Source: Wansuia hejianensis
GTDB taxonomy: Bacteria; Bacillota; Clostridia; Lachnospirales; Lachnospiraceae
Assembly (NCBI RefSeq): GCF_014337215.1
Contig: NZ_CP060635.1
Span: 1,067,501 to 1,131,500 of the forward strand
Direction of reading: 5' to 3'
DNA length: 64,000 nt
Each line of letters begins with the position of its first letter. Positions within the stretch are counted from its first letter, which is position 1. Below are positions 7,337 through 18,628 of this stretch, one piece after another. The notes beneath the pieces were generated by a model. That model was given only the letters and a program-made list of their open reading frames with translations. It made no database searches and was not told the origin of the DNA. The position numbers and the translations under genes were made by a program.

Positions 7337-10300
7337 TCATCCGGCATCGCTGTCATAGATATCCCCATGGTATAAACCATTTTCCGGAAGCGTCTGGACC
7401 TTCACTCCATCTGTAAAACGGAAAATCTTCACGTTCTCTGATTCGCCCACAGAGATTTCCTCCGCCGGCATGGTCAGCTCATATTTAAGCCCTTCCGCCG
7501 TCTGTGTGACCGTAAGGGTCACAGACACCGTGAGCAGAGAAATCTCACCGCCGTCTATATTTTCAGCCGTCAAGATCCCCAGCTCATACACGCCGGGAAT
7601 TCTGGCCACCGATGCTTCCTGGCTGCCAAACCAGAGATGGTATCCGGATGCCTTCGGATCCGCTGTCCAGCTGTACCGTCTGCCTGAAAGACCCGGCAAA
7701 GCCTGCTCTCCCCCTCCGGCAGCCTGCAGCACGCCAACAGCTTCATTTGTCTGCGTGCTGTTTACCACCGGCGCCCTCAGCACCAGTTCCGGAAACGTAC
7801 CCAGACTGATCCAATCCGTCCATTGGCTGATTCCGCCGTTCCCTATTTCAATGGACGCTGCCCGAACTTCCAGCACATGGCCCTGCCAGAGCGCGTACTC
7901 CTCGTCACTCAGTGACAGCACTGAGGTAATATCACTCGTTCCGGTTCCTGCAGCGCCAAGACGTCTTCGGGTATAAATCCCTCCGGCCCCGTCGGTGACA
8001 GCCACCTCCCATACCAGCCAATGGTTGGATACCGCTTTTACCTCGTAGGCCGTCTGAACCTGCCCTGAGGTTTCCAGCCAGAGGCTTACGGCCGGGGCGC
8101 CGGCATACTCTTCCTGCCTCGTTGTCCCGGTTTCTATGGTTCCTGAAGAATTTCTGCTCCGGTACCAGTTTTCTATTTCTGAATATTCGTATCTCAACAG
8201 GTTCTCATCCGTAACCTCTGACCGGACTGAGACTGATGCAGTAAACAGGAACGCCGGATCATAGTAACCGCTCTCACTCACAGATTCCGCATCTGGCAGC
8301 ACCAGGCGGAATCCGCCGTCCTCCCATTGCAGTACAGACACAGTATTTACTTTTGCTGTGTCATCTGCTGCCGACTCGTCTGCCGTTCCTGTGTAGGGCA
8401 GAACCACATAAGAAGAGGCTCCCGGCCCTATATCTCCCAGGAAGACGGCAAGATCATCCATAGAACAAGCCGGAACGGATGCGTTCTGCCATTCCTCAGG
8501 ATGGAAACCTTCATAGCTGGAGTCGTAATATACCCGGTAACTCCCTGATCCGGTTTTTTCAAGATATATCCAGTCCGCATCGCTGACAGTGTATTGCTCC
8601 GGCAGATTTAAGCCCTCTGCAATGACCGCCGAACGCACCAGCCGTATTCGGTAATTGTCTGCATATAACTGTTCCGCAAAGCGCAGAGCAGTCTGTATCA
8701 CAGGTAGGTCGTCCGTTCCCGCTCCGGTCTGGAAATAATCGCCGTTCCACTGGCCGTCTCGGTAATACAGAGTTTTTGTCTCTTCAGCAAATTCCGGCGT
8801 TTCCGTCTGCACTCTTGGTATCTGTATCCAGCGGTAGTTAACCGTTCCCTCCTCCGTCTCATCCTCATCGGACCACAGGGAACTCACATTGCTGTCAGAT
8901 ACGCTCCTCATGGCAATTTTCAGCCATTTTCCCGCATAATCGGCAGAGATCCCCCTCAGGCTGTATTCCGCCGACAGGAAATTACCGCTCATGGCAGCGC
9001 TGTCCGCCTTAGAAACCAGCGTTACCAGCGCTCCGTCATCCCAGCACCCCTGAAGCGTCCCGTCACCGTCACCGCCGCAGGATACTTTTTCAGAGGAAGG
9101 CTCTTCCCGGTTCTCAAATACCGCTGCCGCCAGCTCATATTTGCCCTGGAGCACGCCGCTCTCACCGAATGGCGTATATTGCAGCAAAATGCCGTCGGCC
9201 GCCAGCGATTCCTGGGTTACATATGTCTCTTCCTGTCCGGCCGTCGTTTCATCATGAAGGTAATAAGACGGACTCCCCGTCAATTCCTCCACATCCGGCA
9301 CATCCAACCGGCTGGGCAGCGTCATGGTCCGCACTACTCCCTCAGACCCGTCACGGTACACTGCCGCCTGATCTGCCGCAATCGCCCTGACAGAGATATC
9401 GATCATTTCTCCCCGGGCGTAATCATTCAGATCCAGCATGCGGGTCATCACATCTCCCGCCTCGCCGGACGCCGGGAATTCCCAGATTTCTTCCAGATTT
9501 CTCACAAGCTTCCAGTTCCCCGCCTCTGCAGAAGCTTCCCAGCGTATGGTCATGGTTTTCAGAACAGAATTTCCGTCAGCCTCCTCCTGCCATCTGTAAA
9601 CTGCCTGATCCGGAGTTTCTTCAAGCTCTACGCCTGGTTTGCTGCCGTATAATGTCCGCAGCTTCTGCAGCGCAGCTTCAAATGAAGCCTGGTCAGCATA
9701 TTCAACTTCAGCAACGGTATCTGCATCGGAACGGTTTACCAGCACCTGATAGGCAGACAGCTCGCTCCTCTCACCCTCCGGGATTCCGTCCCAGGTAATG
9801 TCGTAGATCAGGGAATTCTTTTCAACTATTCCGGCTTCATTTCTATGCAGAGACACCACCGGTTTCGCAATCTGTGAGAAACGCAGCTTCAATTCACAGA
9901 CTTTAACAGAACCTGCCGGAAATACCAGAGTCATATCATTCTGGCCCGCTTCTCCCCGCCTGCTGATGGAGATTGTCACCCGCTTATAATTCCAGGCAGA
10001 AATATCATAAGATAATTCATTATCTCCATCCGTGCCAGTGACATAGGTACCGCTGCCTGCCTGGACCGCTGTTCCGTCTGCCGTATAGCCTGTTAACAGA
10101 TAATCGTACACGGCCCCCTTCTGATAGTTATAACTGCCGTCTTCATTTTCATAGCCCTGTTTTTCCAGATCCCAGGTGATTTTCAATAGATCTTCATTAG
10201 GATCTCCGTCAATCCCGTTTCCGGCATGATCGTTAATATGAATCTGAGGAGCCTTTACCAGTTTCTTCTCCTCTGCCAGGCGGTAATATATAACCTGTGT

Positions 10301-13300
10301 CTGCTTGCTCTGCCCGCTTTCGGAATAATCATAATTTTTGTACCCGTTGTACTCCAGCAGCGCGTTGTAGTAGATCGTATAGCTTCCATCTGAGGCCAGT
10401 TCAATTACATATCCATCAGCCAAAGTGCCGTTATGAATGAGCCGCTCCGCCGTCGGTTCCCTGGTCAGGGTACCGTCCGCTGACACATACAGCTCTTTCA
10501 GTTCCTCTCCGGACAGCCCCTTTGCCCCGGCTTCTGATTTTAATCCACTGATATCTACGGCATGCCCGGTATATACGATATTATTGGACATCATAGCCGG
10601 ATAACTTCTCACCATCAGATCTGCATAGACAGAATCATCAAGAAGCTGTGCAGGCAGGGAGCTCAGGGAAGTCGCCACCGTGTCTGTCGTAGTATCTGAA
10701 GTCCGCAGGCTGGAACTGCTCAGCATCACCCGGACTCCCAGCTCTTTATCCAGCGCTGTCAGCTCAGACCGCATATACAGTACATATTTCGTGAACTTTA
10801 TCTTCAGCTGATAGCTGAGAGTATCCGAGGTGATTCCCCTGAAGCCGATGCCGTTCCCAGCATCCGGCTTCAGGCTCACCTGGGCAAAATTAACATCCGC
10901 ACTTTTATAGCTGGATGAAACAGGAGCCATGGATTCCCGGAGCTGGCGCACTGATCCTGTGTAGCTCCCCCCGCTGTGGACAGCTTCCGCTGAAAACAGG
11001 CAGTTGCTCTCACTGCCGTCAAAATAAGCGGCAGATTTTCCGGATTTTGCATTAAAGGACATATCTTTATTCCCCGCCTTTATGGAAATCATAATGCTTT
11101 CCAGCACAGCTTCTGTGTCCGCGGCACCACAGGATGCCAGGAATGTCCTGTATTCCTCCTGGTTATCCAGAAACGCCTGATATTTCAATGTATCATTGTC
11201 TCTCACCAGCTCCAGATGATACTGAGGCGTAGGCAGCACATCCAAAACCGCCTGGTCAGCAGGCGCGGAATACGGTGACCAGACTTCCGTCAGCCTGCCG
11301 CCTTCATCCAGCGTCGAAACTCCAGCTCTCACCTGGAAAATAATCTGCTTCACCGCCTGGCCGCCGATTGCCGTAACAGGAAGCTGGGCCTGGGTGGTAT
11401 ATACCCTGTCTTGTTTTTCCGCCAGCTTTGTGCCGTCCGCCCCATAATAGGCTGCCTGATATTCATAGAAACCGGCGCCGGCAACGCTTCCCCATTCTGC
11501 CTGGTATACGGCTCCCCCGGCATCCTTCATAACTATTCCGGCAGGAGTCCCAAGGCTCGTAACAGATTCATGGGCATCCACGTTAAAATACGGATCATCC
11601 GCCATAAAAACCTGATAGCGTATATTATCCTCTCCATCTCCTAATGCAGCCAGTTTTCCGGAAGTTATGTCACCTGAAGCAAATGCCGTCCGAGGATTTA
11701 TGGAAAATCCAGGAAGGCCGATCGTGATCTGGTCGCTCTCGGAACCGGATACCAGCCGATAGCCGCCGCCGGAGCCCATCCGCTCCACACGCGCTGCCAT
11801 CCCCCGGCCTTTATCCTTCCCTGAGGAAGCGGAATATTTACAGCTCTCATATGCCATCCCCCTATAAGTACAGACGGTGCCGCTGTTGCTGCCAGTGAGG
11901 CTGCTTCCCGCCCCGTCGTACTTTCCGTAGCTGAGAGAACCTCCATCGGCAGATAAATATCCCAGGTTTCCATCATAGTCTATTCCCAGCACCTGCCCCC
12001 GGAAATGCGCGCGGATCAGACAAGCGTTCGTACCCGCTCCGCCCCTGCGGATGGATTTTGTCACCTCTATCCTGATTCTCCGGGCTTTTACCGTCTTCTC
12101 CAGGCTGATTACTTCTTGGGAATCTGCAGCAAAATTGCCTGTTGAAGCGTTGGACATGGAAGAAGCCGCCGTCCAGCTCCCACCCTCTGTATAAGGGCTG
12201 TAATAAACTGTATAATCAGTCACCCGGTAATCCGTTCCACGGTTCCAATACAGATCCATACCCGACAGGTCAATCGCTGTATTGAACGTAAAGATATAAG
12301 ACATGGAAACCGTTCCCGACTGGCTGTTAGAGAAATAGGCTCTGTCTCCGTCGTTCAGCCCCTTGGTGTCCCAGACAATTTTCTTCAGGTATTCCGGTTT
12401 CTGAATGCCTGCCGCCTCTATTTTTCTGACATAGAAGCCGTCAGGTTCCAGGTCCGTTTCCTTGCCGTCTTTATCATAATAAACCACCGTCGAGCCTGAC
12501 GCGTCGTCTGAGAGGTAGTAATTGCTTTCATCTCCCGCTTTTCCGGAAATCGGATAATCGGTATCCGCTATTCCAAAACATTTGGAGACCGTCAGGTTAT
12601 TTTCACTGTTCACTGTGATGCCGCTGATACTTTCGCCATTCATCCCATAGCCATAGTTCCTGCAGCTCCTGATATAGGAGCCGGCAGAAAATTTACTGAT
12701 CTCGCCGGCAATTCCGGCGCTCTGGCCGCCAGCCTGGATCAGGCCTGTATTGACGCAGTCTTCTATCTGCAGATATACGCTGCTTCCGCCATAAGAACCG
12801 CCCACAATGCCGCCCACATGTTTTCCTCGGATCAGCCCGTGATTCTCACAGCGCACCATGCGCGCCGGGGTCGACCGGATGTCATACAGCATGCCCGTGA
12901 TACCTGCGGAGCCCGCCGTGTCATCGGTGTAAATTTCCCCGTAATTCTGGCAGTCAGAAATAGTGCCCCCGTAATACTTCCAGATCCCGACCATGCCGCC
13001 CACACGGGCGGTTCCACGTATTTTCCCGTAATTCTGGCAGTTGCTGATCTGCCATGCACTGCCTGTGGCACACTCCAGACGGCCCACAATACCTCCCACG
13101 CCATTGGAGGAAGAGACTGTCTTCTCAACAGTAGCACGGTTAATACAATAGGAGGTGTCATTTTCTGAAGCGCTGTATCCGATAATGCCTCCGCAGCCGT
13201 TATCCTGGGCATTCTGGGGCGCGAAGACCACCCAGCCCCTTCCCGTTACCGCACAGGATATCCTGCCGGTCTTCCTGTTATAGCCGGCAATACCGCCCAC

Positions 13301-16300
13301 ATGGCCTCTGTAATTTTCTATAATCAAGCTGGTTTCATCCCAGCCCGCGGACCAGGTGTTACCGGCGTGGTCATAGCCGATATCCTCAATCGTCCCGCTG
13401 TTCAGACCGGCAATACCTCCCGTATGTGCATAGGCAGCCGTATTATTTTCTGTTCCAATATATACACAGGCCGACGCTTTTTTGATTTCATCGAGTTTAC
13501 TGCTGTTCTTTTTAAACGGGGAATATGTCTTTTCCCCTGTGCCGAAAGTGATTCCTCTCAACGACGCACCCTGCCCGTTCACGCCGGCGGCGCCTCCGAT
13601 ATTCGCCACATTGTTCGGATCACCCATGCCGGTGATCCGGGCGGCATTAACCAGACAGTCTGTAACGGCTGCCATACTGGGGGCCTCTGAATCCCCATTG
13701 ATACCCACGATCCCACCATATCCGTAGATTACTGACCCGTTTGTCTCGAAATCGGTATTTGGGTTGTACTCCGGAGCATTCTGTGGATTATTCGCCGTGC
13801 CTTCTACGCTGCCGTTAAATTCACAATAACTGATGGAGCCTTCATTTTTGCCTGCAATTCCGCCCAAATTCCCATAATAAGACATATTTGTCTGCACAAA
13901 AGCAAGGGTGGCGTAGACACGGCTGTATTCAGCAGCCGTCCCTGAAATAGAACCGCTGTTGCTTCCGGCCATCCCTCCCAGAGAAACATCCGTACCGTTG
14001 GAAACCAGGGAAAGTTCCTTTCCCGGCCCTCCCGCCTGGCAGCCTGAGAGAGTTCCTGTATTGATCCCGGCTATTCCTCCCAGGGCGCCTCCGACGCTTC
14101 CAGACGGATTCGTAATCTGTATTCCCACGGCAGTGCTGTCCTGAATGATGCCGTTGTTCACTCCGCTGATGCCGCCGGCAAAATCTCTTCCCATAAAACT
14201 GAGCGTTTCCTTTTCCGCCTGGACGGCACATTCCCGGACGTTCCCGCCATTGACACCGGCGATTCCACCGCTGATGCCGTTAGCTGCAGAAACAGAGCCA
14301 TAATCCGTGCAGCGGCTGACAGTTCCCTGATTTACTCCAATAATTCCGCCTGCATTGCCGCTTCTGGCGGCGGAGACACTTCCGTGGTTTTCACAGTTCA
14401 GGATTTCTCCGTTCTGGCTGCTGTCAATCCCGATAATACCTCCGGCGTCGCCGTCTTCGGCATATATGATCGCTTTGTTACAGAAACCTGCCACCTCCTG
14501 AGCCTGGCTGTTTCCTGCAATTCCTCCGACATTTCCGGTTCCAGTAACAGTGCCGTTGAACGTCACCTGATTCACATTTTCTGAAAGACCCAGGTTTTCC
14601 TCTGTCGTCCCGGCAACTCCTCCGATATTCTGTCCGGAACCGGCTATGATGCCCTGAATATCTTCACTGAGAGTCAGATGAGCGCCGCTGTAATTATACC
14701 CGGCAATACCTCCGGCGTTTCCCACCGTTCCCTGCGCGTGTACGATAGAATTTTTCATAGAAATATTTTGTATGCTTCCAAAATTTTCCGCCGTAATGCC
14801 GCCCACGTAGTTTCTTCCGGTAACCGTCACCTTTTCAAAAGACGACTGTTTAATCACTCCGTCCGCTTTATTGACGCCGGAAATACCTCCCACGTAGTCA
14901 GAATTTCCGCTTCCTATGCTGGATACCGCACAATTGAAAATCGTGCCCTCATTGACCTCGCACAGTCCGCCCTCGTAGGTCCCGCTCGAGACCACGTCGC
15001 CCACATCCTGATTCCGGCAGTTCTCCAAAGTCACTTTGCGTCCGACTTTTCCGATCATTCCTCCCGCGTAAGAATAGCGGAAGCTCTCGCCCGTATATGT
15101 GAGCCTACCAGGCTGTTCCTTCTCATTTACTATAGAATTTGTAGCCGTCACAGGGGTCAGGTTCGTCACATCCTGTATATGAAGAGCCGTATTTTCATCA
15201 TTGTAGCCCACCACGCCGCCTGCATAAATCCGAGCCGTGATTTCTCCCAGCTTCGTATGTGTTCCCGAAGAGGATTCCCGTCCATGGATCACCAGGCATC
15301 CGTCTCCGCCTGCCAGCCGATGATCTGCCAGTAATCCGGCAGCTTCCTCCAGCCCTGCAGCCGCAAATGCCTGTATGTTGGCGTCAGCAGCAGCATGAAT
15401 TGCTTCACGTCCGGTTCCGCCGCTCACAATACAATTATAGCCGATAAAGCCCCCTGCGAAAGCGTCGGCAGACAGCTTGCCCAGGAAGTTATCTGTTTTG
15501 AAATCTGCTGATATGTCCGTGCCGCCGACTGCAATTACATTTCCGCCGATGGTTCCTCCGACGCAGTATCTCCCCTTCACCTCATTAGGATTCGAATGAA
15601 GTGATCTTTCCCTGGTGTCTTCGTCCATGAAAAATGCCAGCGAAGCATTGAAACCTGCATAACCGCCCACATAGCTTCCGCTGCTGCGGATATAGCCTCC
15701 TGCCACTTCATAATCCTCAACGACCGCATTCACATCATTATATCCTACAATCCCTCCAGCATAACTGCCGCCGTTCACGTAGCAGACCGCTGAGAGAATC
15801 CCCTTGCTTCCGGATTCCCGTATGCCGGATGAATTTCTCGGCGTATTCCCCAGGCTCCCATTGTTATAGCCGGCAATGCCGCCTGCATAATTGCCTCCTG
15901 CCGCCAGATCTGCCAGCTCTGCCATGATGCCGCTCCTGTCTACGTCGCTGCTGCAGCCGAAAATTCTTCCGGTATTATAGCCGGTGATCCCGCCTGCATA
16001 ACTGCCTGTCGCCGCCACCATGCCTTTATTGATCCAGCGGTTCACCTGAAGGGTATAATCGGCTCTCTGGTCCGGAATGACAATCCCGTTTTGATCCGTC
16101 CCTCCCACAGCGGCACTGCAGCCTACAATACCGCCCACGTAAGAATTACCGATTACATGCGCTTCATTAACGCCGCTCTTGCCTCCGGAAAGGGTTCCGT
16201 CTATCCCCTCTTCCGTGCCTTCACTGAAACCTGCGATTCCTCCAACATACTGATAGCCGAATACATAGCCGGATTTCCCCTCTTCATTCTCCGTCCGGCA

Positions 16301-18622
16301 CACTGCGACAGAAGCTCCATCGTTATATCCCACGATGCCGCCCACATATACGCCGTTCAGTTTTGGTTCCAATCCTTCCGGTTCCGCCAGCCAGGCTTTC
16401 AATTCTGCATCCGTATACTGGGGGGAGCTGACGCAGTCCCGTATCTCCACTCTGGAAGTCTCCCCGGACGTATTCTTGCAGTATCCGGCAATTCCGCCGA
16501 TATAACGGCCGCTGTCAGGCGCATCTGAGCTGCCGCGGACAGCCTCCACGCGGCCATAGTTCTTACAGGCTTTTATCTGAAACTCTTTATCCTCCAGGGT
16601 TTCCATCCTGCCTATGATACCTCCCACATAGGTGTTACCTATTACAGAGGCCCTATTCACAAGGCTTTCATAGACGACTTCATCCCCCTCTTCTTCTCCT
16701 GACTGTGCACCGGTAATACCGCCCACATCCAGGGTTCCTGTGACGATGCTGGGACTTTCATCAGGCTTTGAACTGAGCGTCTGCAGCCCTTCCAGCTTTC
16801 CGCTGTTCACACCGCAGAACGCGCCTGTTTTCTCTGTCCCCGCCACCTGAATACAGTCCAGAGAAAACTCTCTCAGGGTGCCTTTATTCTCCAAAAATAC
16901 TCCGGTTGCACCCGTGCTCTTCTCTCCGTAAAGGCCTGCTTTCTTGTTCGCCGATTCTGTAACCGACAGCCCGCTGATTACGCGCTCCTTGGCATTTCCC
17001 TCAAAGACTGCACAGCTCCGCAGCTGCCTGATGGACGGAAAATTGTTGTCTGCCGCCGGATGGGTTTCATAATATTCATTCGTCTCATAGAGACTTCCGC
17101 TTTCAGAAAATGCTTTCCAGTCGACATTGGCCGTGAGCTGATAGGTAATCTGGTCTGATGTTTTCAAACCTTCATACCCTTTCTGGCTCCGCTGATCATC
17201 CGTATAATCTTCCATATACCGGACATTGTAGAGATGACGTCCGTTCTCGACCGCATAAACTGCCGCCGACTGCCCGCCGGCAGTCGAAATGTGAGCGCTT
17301 CCAAAATACGTATTTTCAACATTGCTCTGCTTTTTAGCCGTAGTCTTATAATAGGTGCCGGACCCCTGTACCGTACAGTAAATATCCTCTGTCCTCACTC
17401 CGAACCGCCGGAAACTGTAGGTACTCCGAAGCATACGCAGATCAAGGGACAGCCCCTCTTCCCGGCTGATATCTTCTGAATCATCCATGAGTGCAGTATA
17501 GGCGTCATAATAGAGAGAACTGGTCGCTCCCAGATCTGCCGCGTCCAGAATCAGGCGGATGGTCCCGTCCTGCTCCACCCAGGCTGGAATATCATAATTC
17601 CCCAGCTTCTGAGCCCTCGGATTCTTCATGTTTTCATCATAATTATATCTGGTCACACCACAGGAGACTTCTGATTTAAAGAGCTCGTTCTTCAAATGTG
17701 TCCCGTCTACCGTAAGTACCAACAGCGGAGTCTTGCTTCCCTTGGCATAGACAATGACCTCATAGGTCAATTCCTGGGTGGCCGCTTTTACCTTGTTCAA
17801 TTTAAATGACAGGTTCAGCGTATCGCCGTTGTTCAGTTTTACTTCACTGATCGATGGTTTTTCCGTCCGGGTGCTGGTTGCCCTGGAAAGAGTATCCACC
17901 CCGTAGTAGCCCACCATCCTGTCCTTCCGGTATTCTGTCTCTCTGTTGGATATATCCACCTTACCCTTTGTTCCGGTATTTCCGGAATTATATTCAAATC
18001 CCGTGCTGATATCGCTGTACAACACGGCAAAAACCTGGCCGTCCTCAGGAGTGAATTCCAGGCAGACAGTGGCGTTTAAAATGGAAACGTCATACAGATA
18101 AGAAGACAGCAGGTCATACAGAAGCGTTGCATCTTCTCCTGCAGTTCCTTCCAGATACGCCTGATAATCCTCACTGGTCCCGATCAGTGAACAGATAGTC
18201 CCCTGATAACGGGATGCATTGGGCCTGGTGGTGTCCTTGCTGCTCTCCGGCCATACCTCAGACATTTGATAGCTGTTTCCGTCGGAGTCTTTAAGAGCCG
18301 TGACATCCAATGTGTTGCGGTACGCGTCACCCCCGTCAGAAAGCGCGGCCTGCAGGCTGGGAAGCTGGCCGTTAACGCTGTATTCCGTCAGCTGGTTCTG
18401 AGCGGCCACAAAGATGGTCTGGGCATATTCATTCTGACGTTTGAAATTCGACCAGTTGATCCATTTCATAACACCGATGACAATGCCCCCAGTCAAAATT
18501 AATAAGATCACAATGACGACAACCAGTTCCACCAGGGTAAATCCCCCCCGGCGGCCACTGCCTGCCAGTCTGCTCATTTTTCTGTCTGATCTTTGCTTCT
18601 CAGTCCTCATACCTTTGCTCAT
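7337..18622 (-). CDS. giant type IV pilin-like surface protein with GLUG repeats
   Basis: An uninterrupted 3761-residue frame (roughly 400 kDa). Residues 1-27 are a basic leader ending GRRGG; FTLVELVVVIVILLIL follows with Glu at mature position 5, a textbook prepilin peptidase site and pilin helix. Residues about 60-600 are mixed beta-rich sequence. Residues about 630-2000 carry around 37 copies of a GLUG-like motif (YVGGIVGYN, YAGGITGYN, GGIAGVN) spaced 25-60 residues apart, expected to form a long beta-solenoid. Residues about 2090-2205 resemble an F5/8-type C (discoidin) carbohydrate-binding domain. The remainder looks like successive beta-sandwich (fibronectin-like) domains to the C-terminus; no sortase motif is present. 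The gene lies between pilT and three minor pilins in the pilus operon. I infer a pilus-tip adhesin. An alternative start is the ATG at 18610. Confidence 0.9.
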   Translation of the reverse strand: MSKGMRTEKQRSDRKMSRLAGSGRRGGFTLVELVVVIVILLILTGGIVIGVMKWINWSNFKRQNEYAQTIFVAAQNQLTEYSVNGQLPSLQAALSDGGDAYRNTLDVTALKDSDGNSYQMSEVWPESSKDTTRPNASRYQGTICSLIGTSEDYQAYLEGTAGEDATLLYDLLSSYLYDVSILNATVCLEFTPEDGQVFAVLYSDISTGFEYNSGNTGTKGKVDISNRETEYRKDRMVGYYGVDTLSRATSTRTEKPSISEVKLNNGDTLNLSFKLNKVKAATQELTYEVIVYAKGSKTPLLVLTVDGTHLKNELFKSEVSCGVTRYNYDENMKNPRAQKLGNYDIPAWVEQDGTIRLILDAADLGATSSLYYDAYTALMDDSEDISREEGLSLDLRMLRSTYSFRRFGVRTEDIYCTVQGSGTYYKTTAKKQSNVENTYFGSAHISTAGGQSAAVYAVENGRHLYNVRYMEDYTDDQRSQKGYEGLKTSDQITYQLTANVDWKAFSESGSLYETNEYYETHPAADNNFPSIRQLRSCAVFEGNAKERVISGLSVTESANKKAGLYGEKSTGATGVFLENKGTLREFSLDCIQVAGTEKTGAFCGVNSGKLEGLQTLSSKPDESPSIVTGTLDVGGITGAQSGEEEGDEVVYESLVNRASVIGNTYVGGIIGRMETLEDKEFQIKACKNYGRVEAVRGSSDAPDSGRYIGGIAGYCKNTSGETSRVEIRDCVSSPQYTDAELKAWLAEPEGLEPKLNGVYVGGIVGYNDGASVAVCRTENEEGKSGYVFGYQYVGGIAGFSEGTEEGIDGTLSGGKSGVNEAHVIGNSYVGGIVGCSAAVGGTDQNGIVIPDQRADYTLQVNRWINKGMVAATGSYAGGITGYNTGRIFGCSSDVDRSGIMAELADLAAGGNYAGGIAGYNNGSLGNTPRNSSGIRESGSKGILSAVCYVNGGSYAGGIVGYNDVNAVVEDYEVAGGYIRSSGSYVGGYAGFNASLAFFMDEDTRERSLHSNPNEVKGRYCVGGTIGGNVIAVGGTDISADFKTDNFLGKLSADAFAGGFIGYNCIVSGGTGREAIHAAADANIQAFAAAGLEEAAGLLADHRLAGGDGCLVIHGRESSSGTHTKLGEITARIYAGGVVGYNDENTALHIQDVTNLTPVTATNSIVNEKEQPGRLTYTGESFRYSYAGGMIGKVGRKVTLENCRNQDVGDVVSSGTYEGGLCEVNEGTIFNCAVSSIGSGNSDYVGGISGVNKADGVIKQSSFEKVTVTGRNYVGGITAENFGSIQNISMKNSIVHAQGTVGNAGGIAGYNYSGAHLTLSEDIQGIIAGSGQNIGGVAGTTEENLGLSENVNQVTFNGTVTGTGNVGGIAGNSQAQEVAGFCNKAIIYAEDGDAGGIIGIDSSQNGEILNCENHGSVSAARSGNAGGIIGVNQGTVSRCTDYGSVSAANGISGGIAGVNGGNVRECAVQAEKETLSFMGRDFAGGISGVNNGIIQDSTAVGIQITNPSGSVGGALGGIAGINTGTLSGCQAGGPGKELSLVSNGTDVSLGGMAGSNSGSISGTAAEYSRVYATLAFVQTNMSYYGNLGGIAGKNEGSISYCEFNGSVEGTANNPQNAPEYNPNTDFETNGSVIYGYGGIVGINGDSEAPSMAAVTDCLVNAARITGMGDPNNVANIGGAAGVNGQGASLRGITFGTGEKTYSPFKKNSSKLDEIKKASACVYIGTENNTAAYAHTGGIAGLNSGTIEDIGYDHAGNTWSAGWDETSLIIENYRGHVGGIAGYNRKTGRISCAVTGRGWVVFAPQNAQDNGCGGIIGYSASENDTSYCINRATVEKTVSSSNGVGGIVGRLECATGSAWQISNCQNYGKIRGTARVGGMVGIWKYYGGTISDCQNYGEIYTDDTAGSAGITGMLYDIRSTPARMVRCENHGLIRGKHVGGIVGGSYGGSSVYLQIEDCVNTGLIQAGGQSAGIAGEISKFSAGSYIRSCRNYGYGMNGESISGITVNSENNLTVSKCFGIADTDYPISGKAGDESNYYLSDDASGSTVVYYDKDGKETDLEPDGFYVRKIEAAGIQKPEYLKKIVWDTKGLNDGDRAYFSNSQSGTVSMSYIFTFNTAIDLSGMDLYWNRGTDYRVTDYTVYYSPYTEGGSWTAASSMSNASTGNFAADSQEVISLEKTVKARRIRIEVTKSIRRGGAGTNACLIRAHFRGQVLGIDYDGNLGYLSADGGSLSYGKYDGAGSSLTGSNSGTVCTYRGMAYESCKYSASSGKDKGRGMAARVERMGSGGGYRLVSGSESDQITIGLPGFSINPRTAFASGDITSGKLAALGDGEDNIRYQVFMADDPYFNVDAHESVTSLGTPAGIVMKDAGGAVYQAEWGSVAGAGFYEYQAAYYGADGTKLAEKQDRVYTTQAQLPVTAIGGQAVKQIIFQVRAGVSTLDEGGRLTEVWSPYSAPADQAVLDVLPTPQYHLELVRDNDTLKYQAFLDNQEEYRTFLASCGAADTEAVLESIMISIKAGNKDMSFNAKSGKSAAYFDGSESNCLFSAEAVHSGGSYTGSVRQLRESMAPVSSSYKSADVNFAQVSLKPDAGNGIGFRGITSDTLSYQLKIKFTKYVLYMRSELTALDKELGVRVMLSSSSLRTSDTTTDTVATSLSSLPAQLLDDSVYADLMVRSYPAMMSNNIVYTGHAVDISGLKSEAGAKGLSGEELKELYVSADGTLTREPTAERLIHNGTLADGYVIELASDGSYTIYYNALLEYNGYKNYDYSESGQSKQTQVIYYRLAEEKKLVKAPQIHINDHAGNGIDGDPNEDLLKITWDLEKQGYENEDGSYNYQKGAVYDYLLTGYTADGTAVQAGSGTYVTGTDGDNELSYDISAWNYKRVTISISRRGEAGQNDMTLVFPAGSVKVCELKLRFSQIAKPVVSLHRNEAGIVEKNSLIYDITWDGIPEGERSELSAYQVLVNRSDADTVAEVEYADQASFEAALQKLRTLYGSKPGVELEETPDQAVYRWQEEADGNSVLKTMTIRWEASAEAGNWKLVRNLEEIWEFPASGEAGDVMTRMLDLNDYARGEMIDISVRAIAADQAAVYRDGSEGVVRTMTLPSRLDVPDVEELTGSPSYYLHDETTAGQEETYVTQESLAADGILLQYTPFGESGVLQGKYELAAAVFENREEPSSEKVSCGGDGDGTLQGCWDDGALVTLVSKADSAAMSGNFLSAEYSLRGISADYAGKWLKIAMRSVSDSNVSSLWSDEDETEEGTVNYRWIQIPRVQTETPEFAEETKTLYYRDGQWNGDYFQTGAGTDDLPVIQTALRFAEQLYADNYRIRLVRSAVIAEGLNLPEQYTVSDADWIYLEKTGSGSYRVYYDSSYEGFHPEEWQNASVPACSMDDLAVFLGDIGPGASSYVVLPYTGTADESAADDTAKVNTVSVLQWEDGGFRLVLPDAESVSESGYYDPAFLFTASVSVRSEVTDENLLRYEYSEIENWYRSRNSSGTIETGTTRQEEYAGAPAVSLWLETSGQVQTAYEVKAVSNHWLVWEVAVTDGAGGIYTRRRLGAAGTGTSDITSVLSLSDEEYALWQGHVLEVRAASIEIGNGGISQWTDWISLGTFPELVLRAPVVNSTQTNEAVGVLQAAGGGEQALPGLSGRRYSWTADPKASGYHLWFGSQEASVARIPGVYELGILTAENIDGGEISLLTVSVTLTVTQTAEGLKYELTMPAEEISVGESENVKIFRFTDGVKVQTLPENGLYHGDIYDSDAG

Positions 18623-18628
18623 CCCTTA

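Noticed and set aside
7337..18622. Giant frame considered as an assembly artefact or fusion of several genes
   Set aside because: The frame is uninterrupted, the repeats have diverged from one another, and the N-terminal pilin signal and flanking pilus genes fit one protein.
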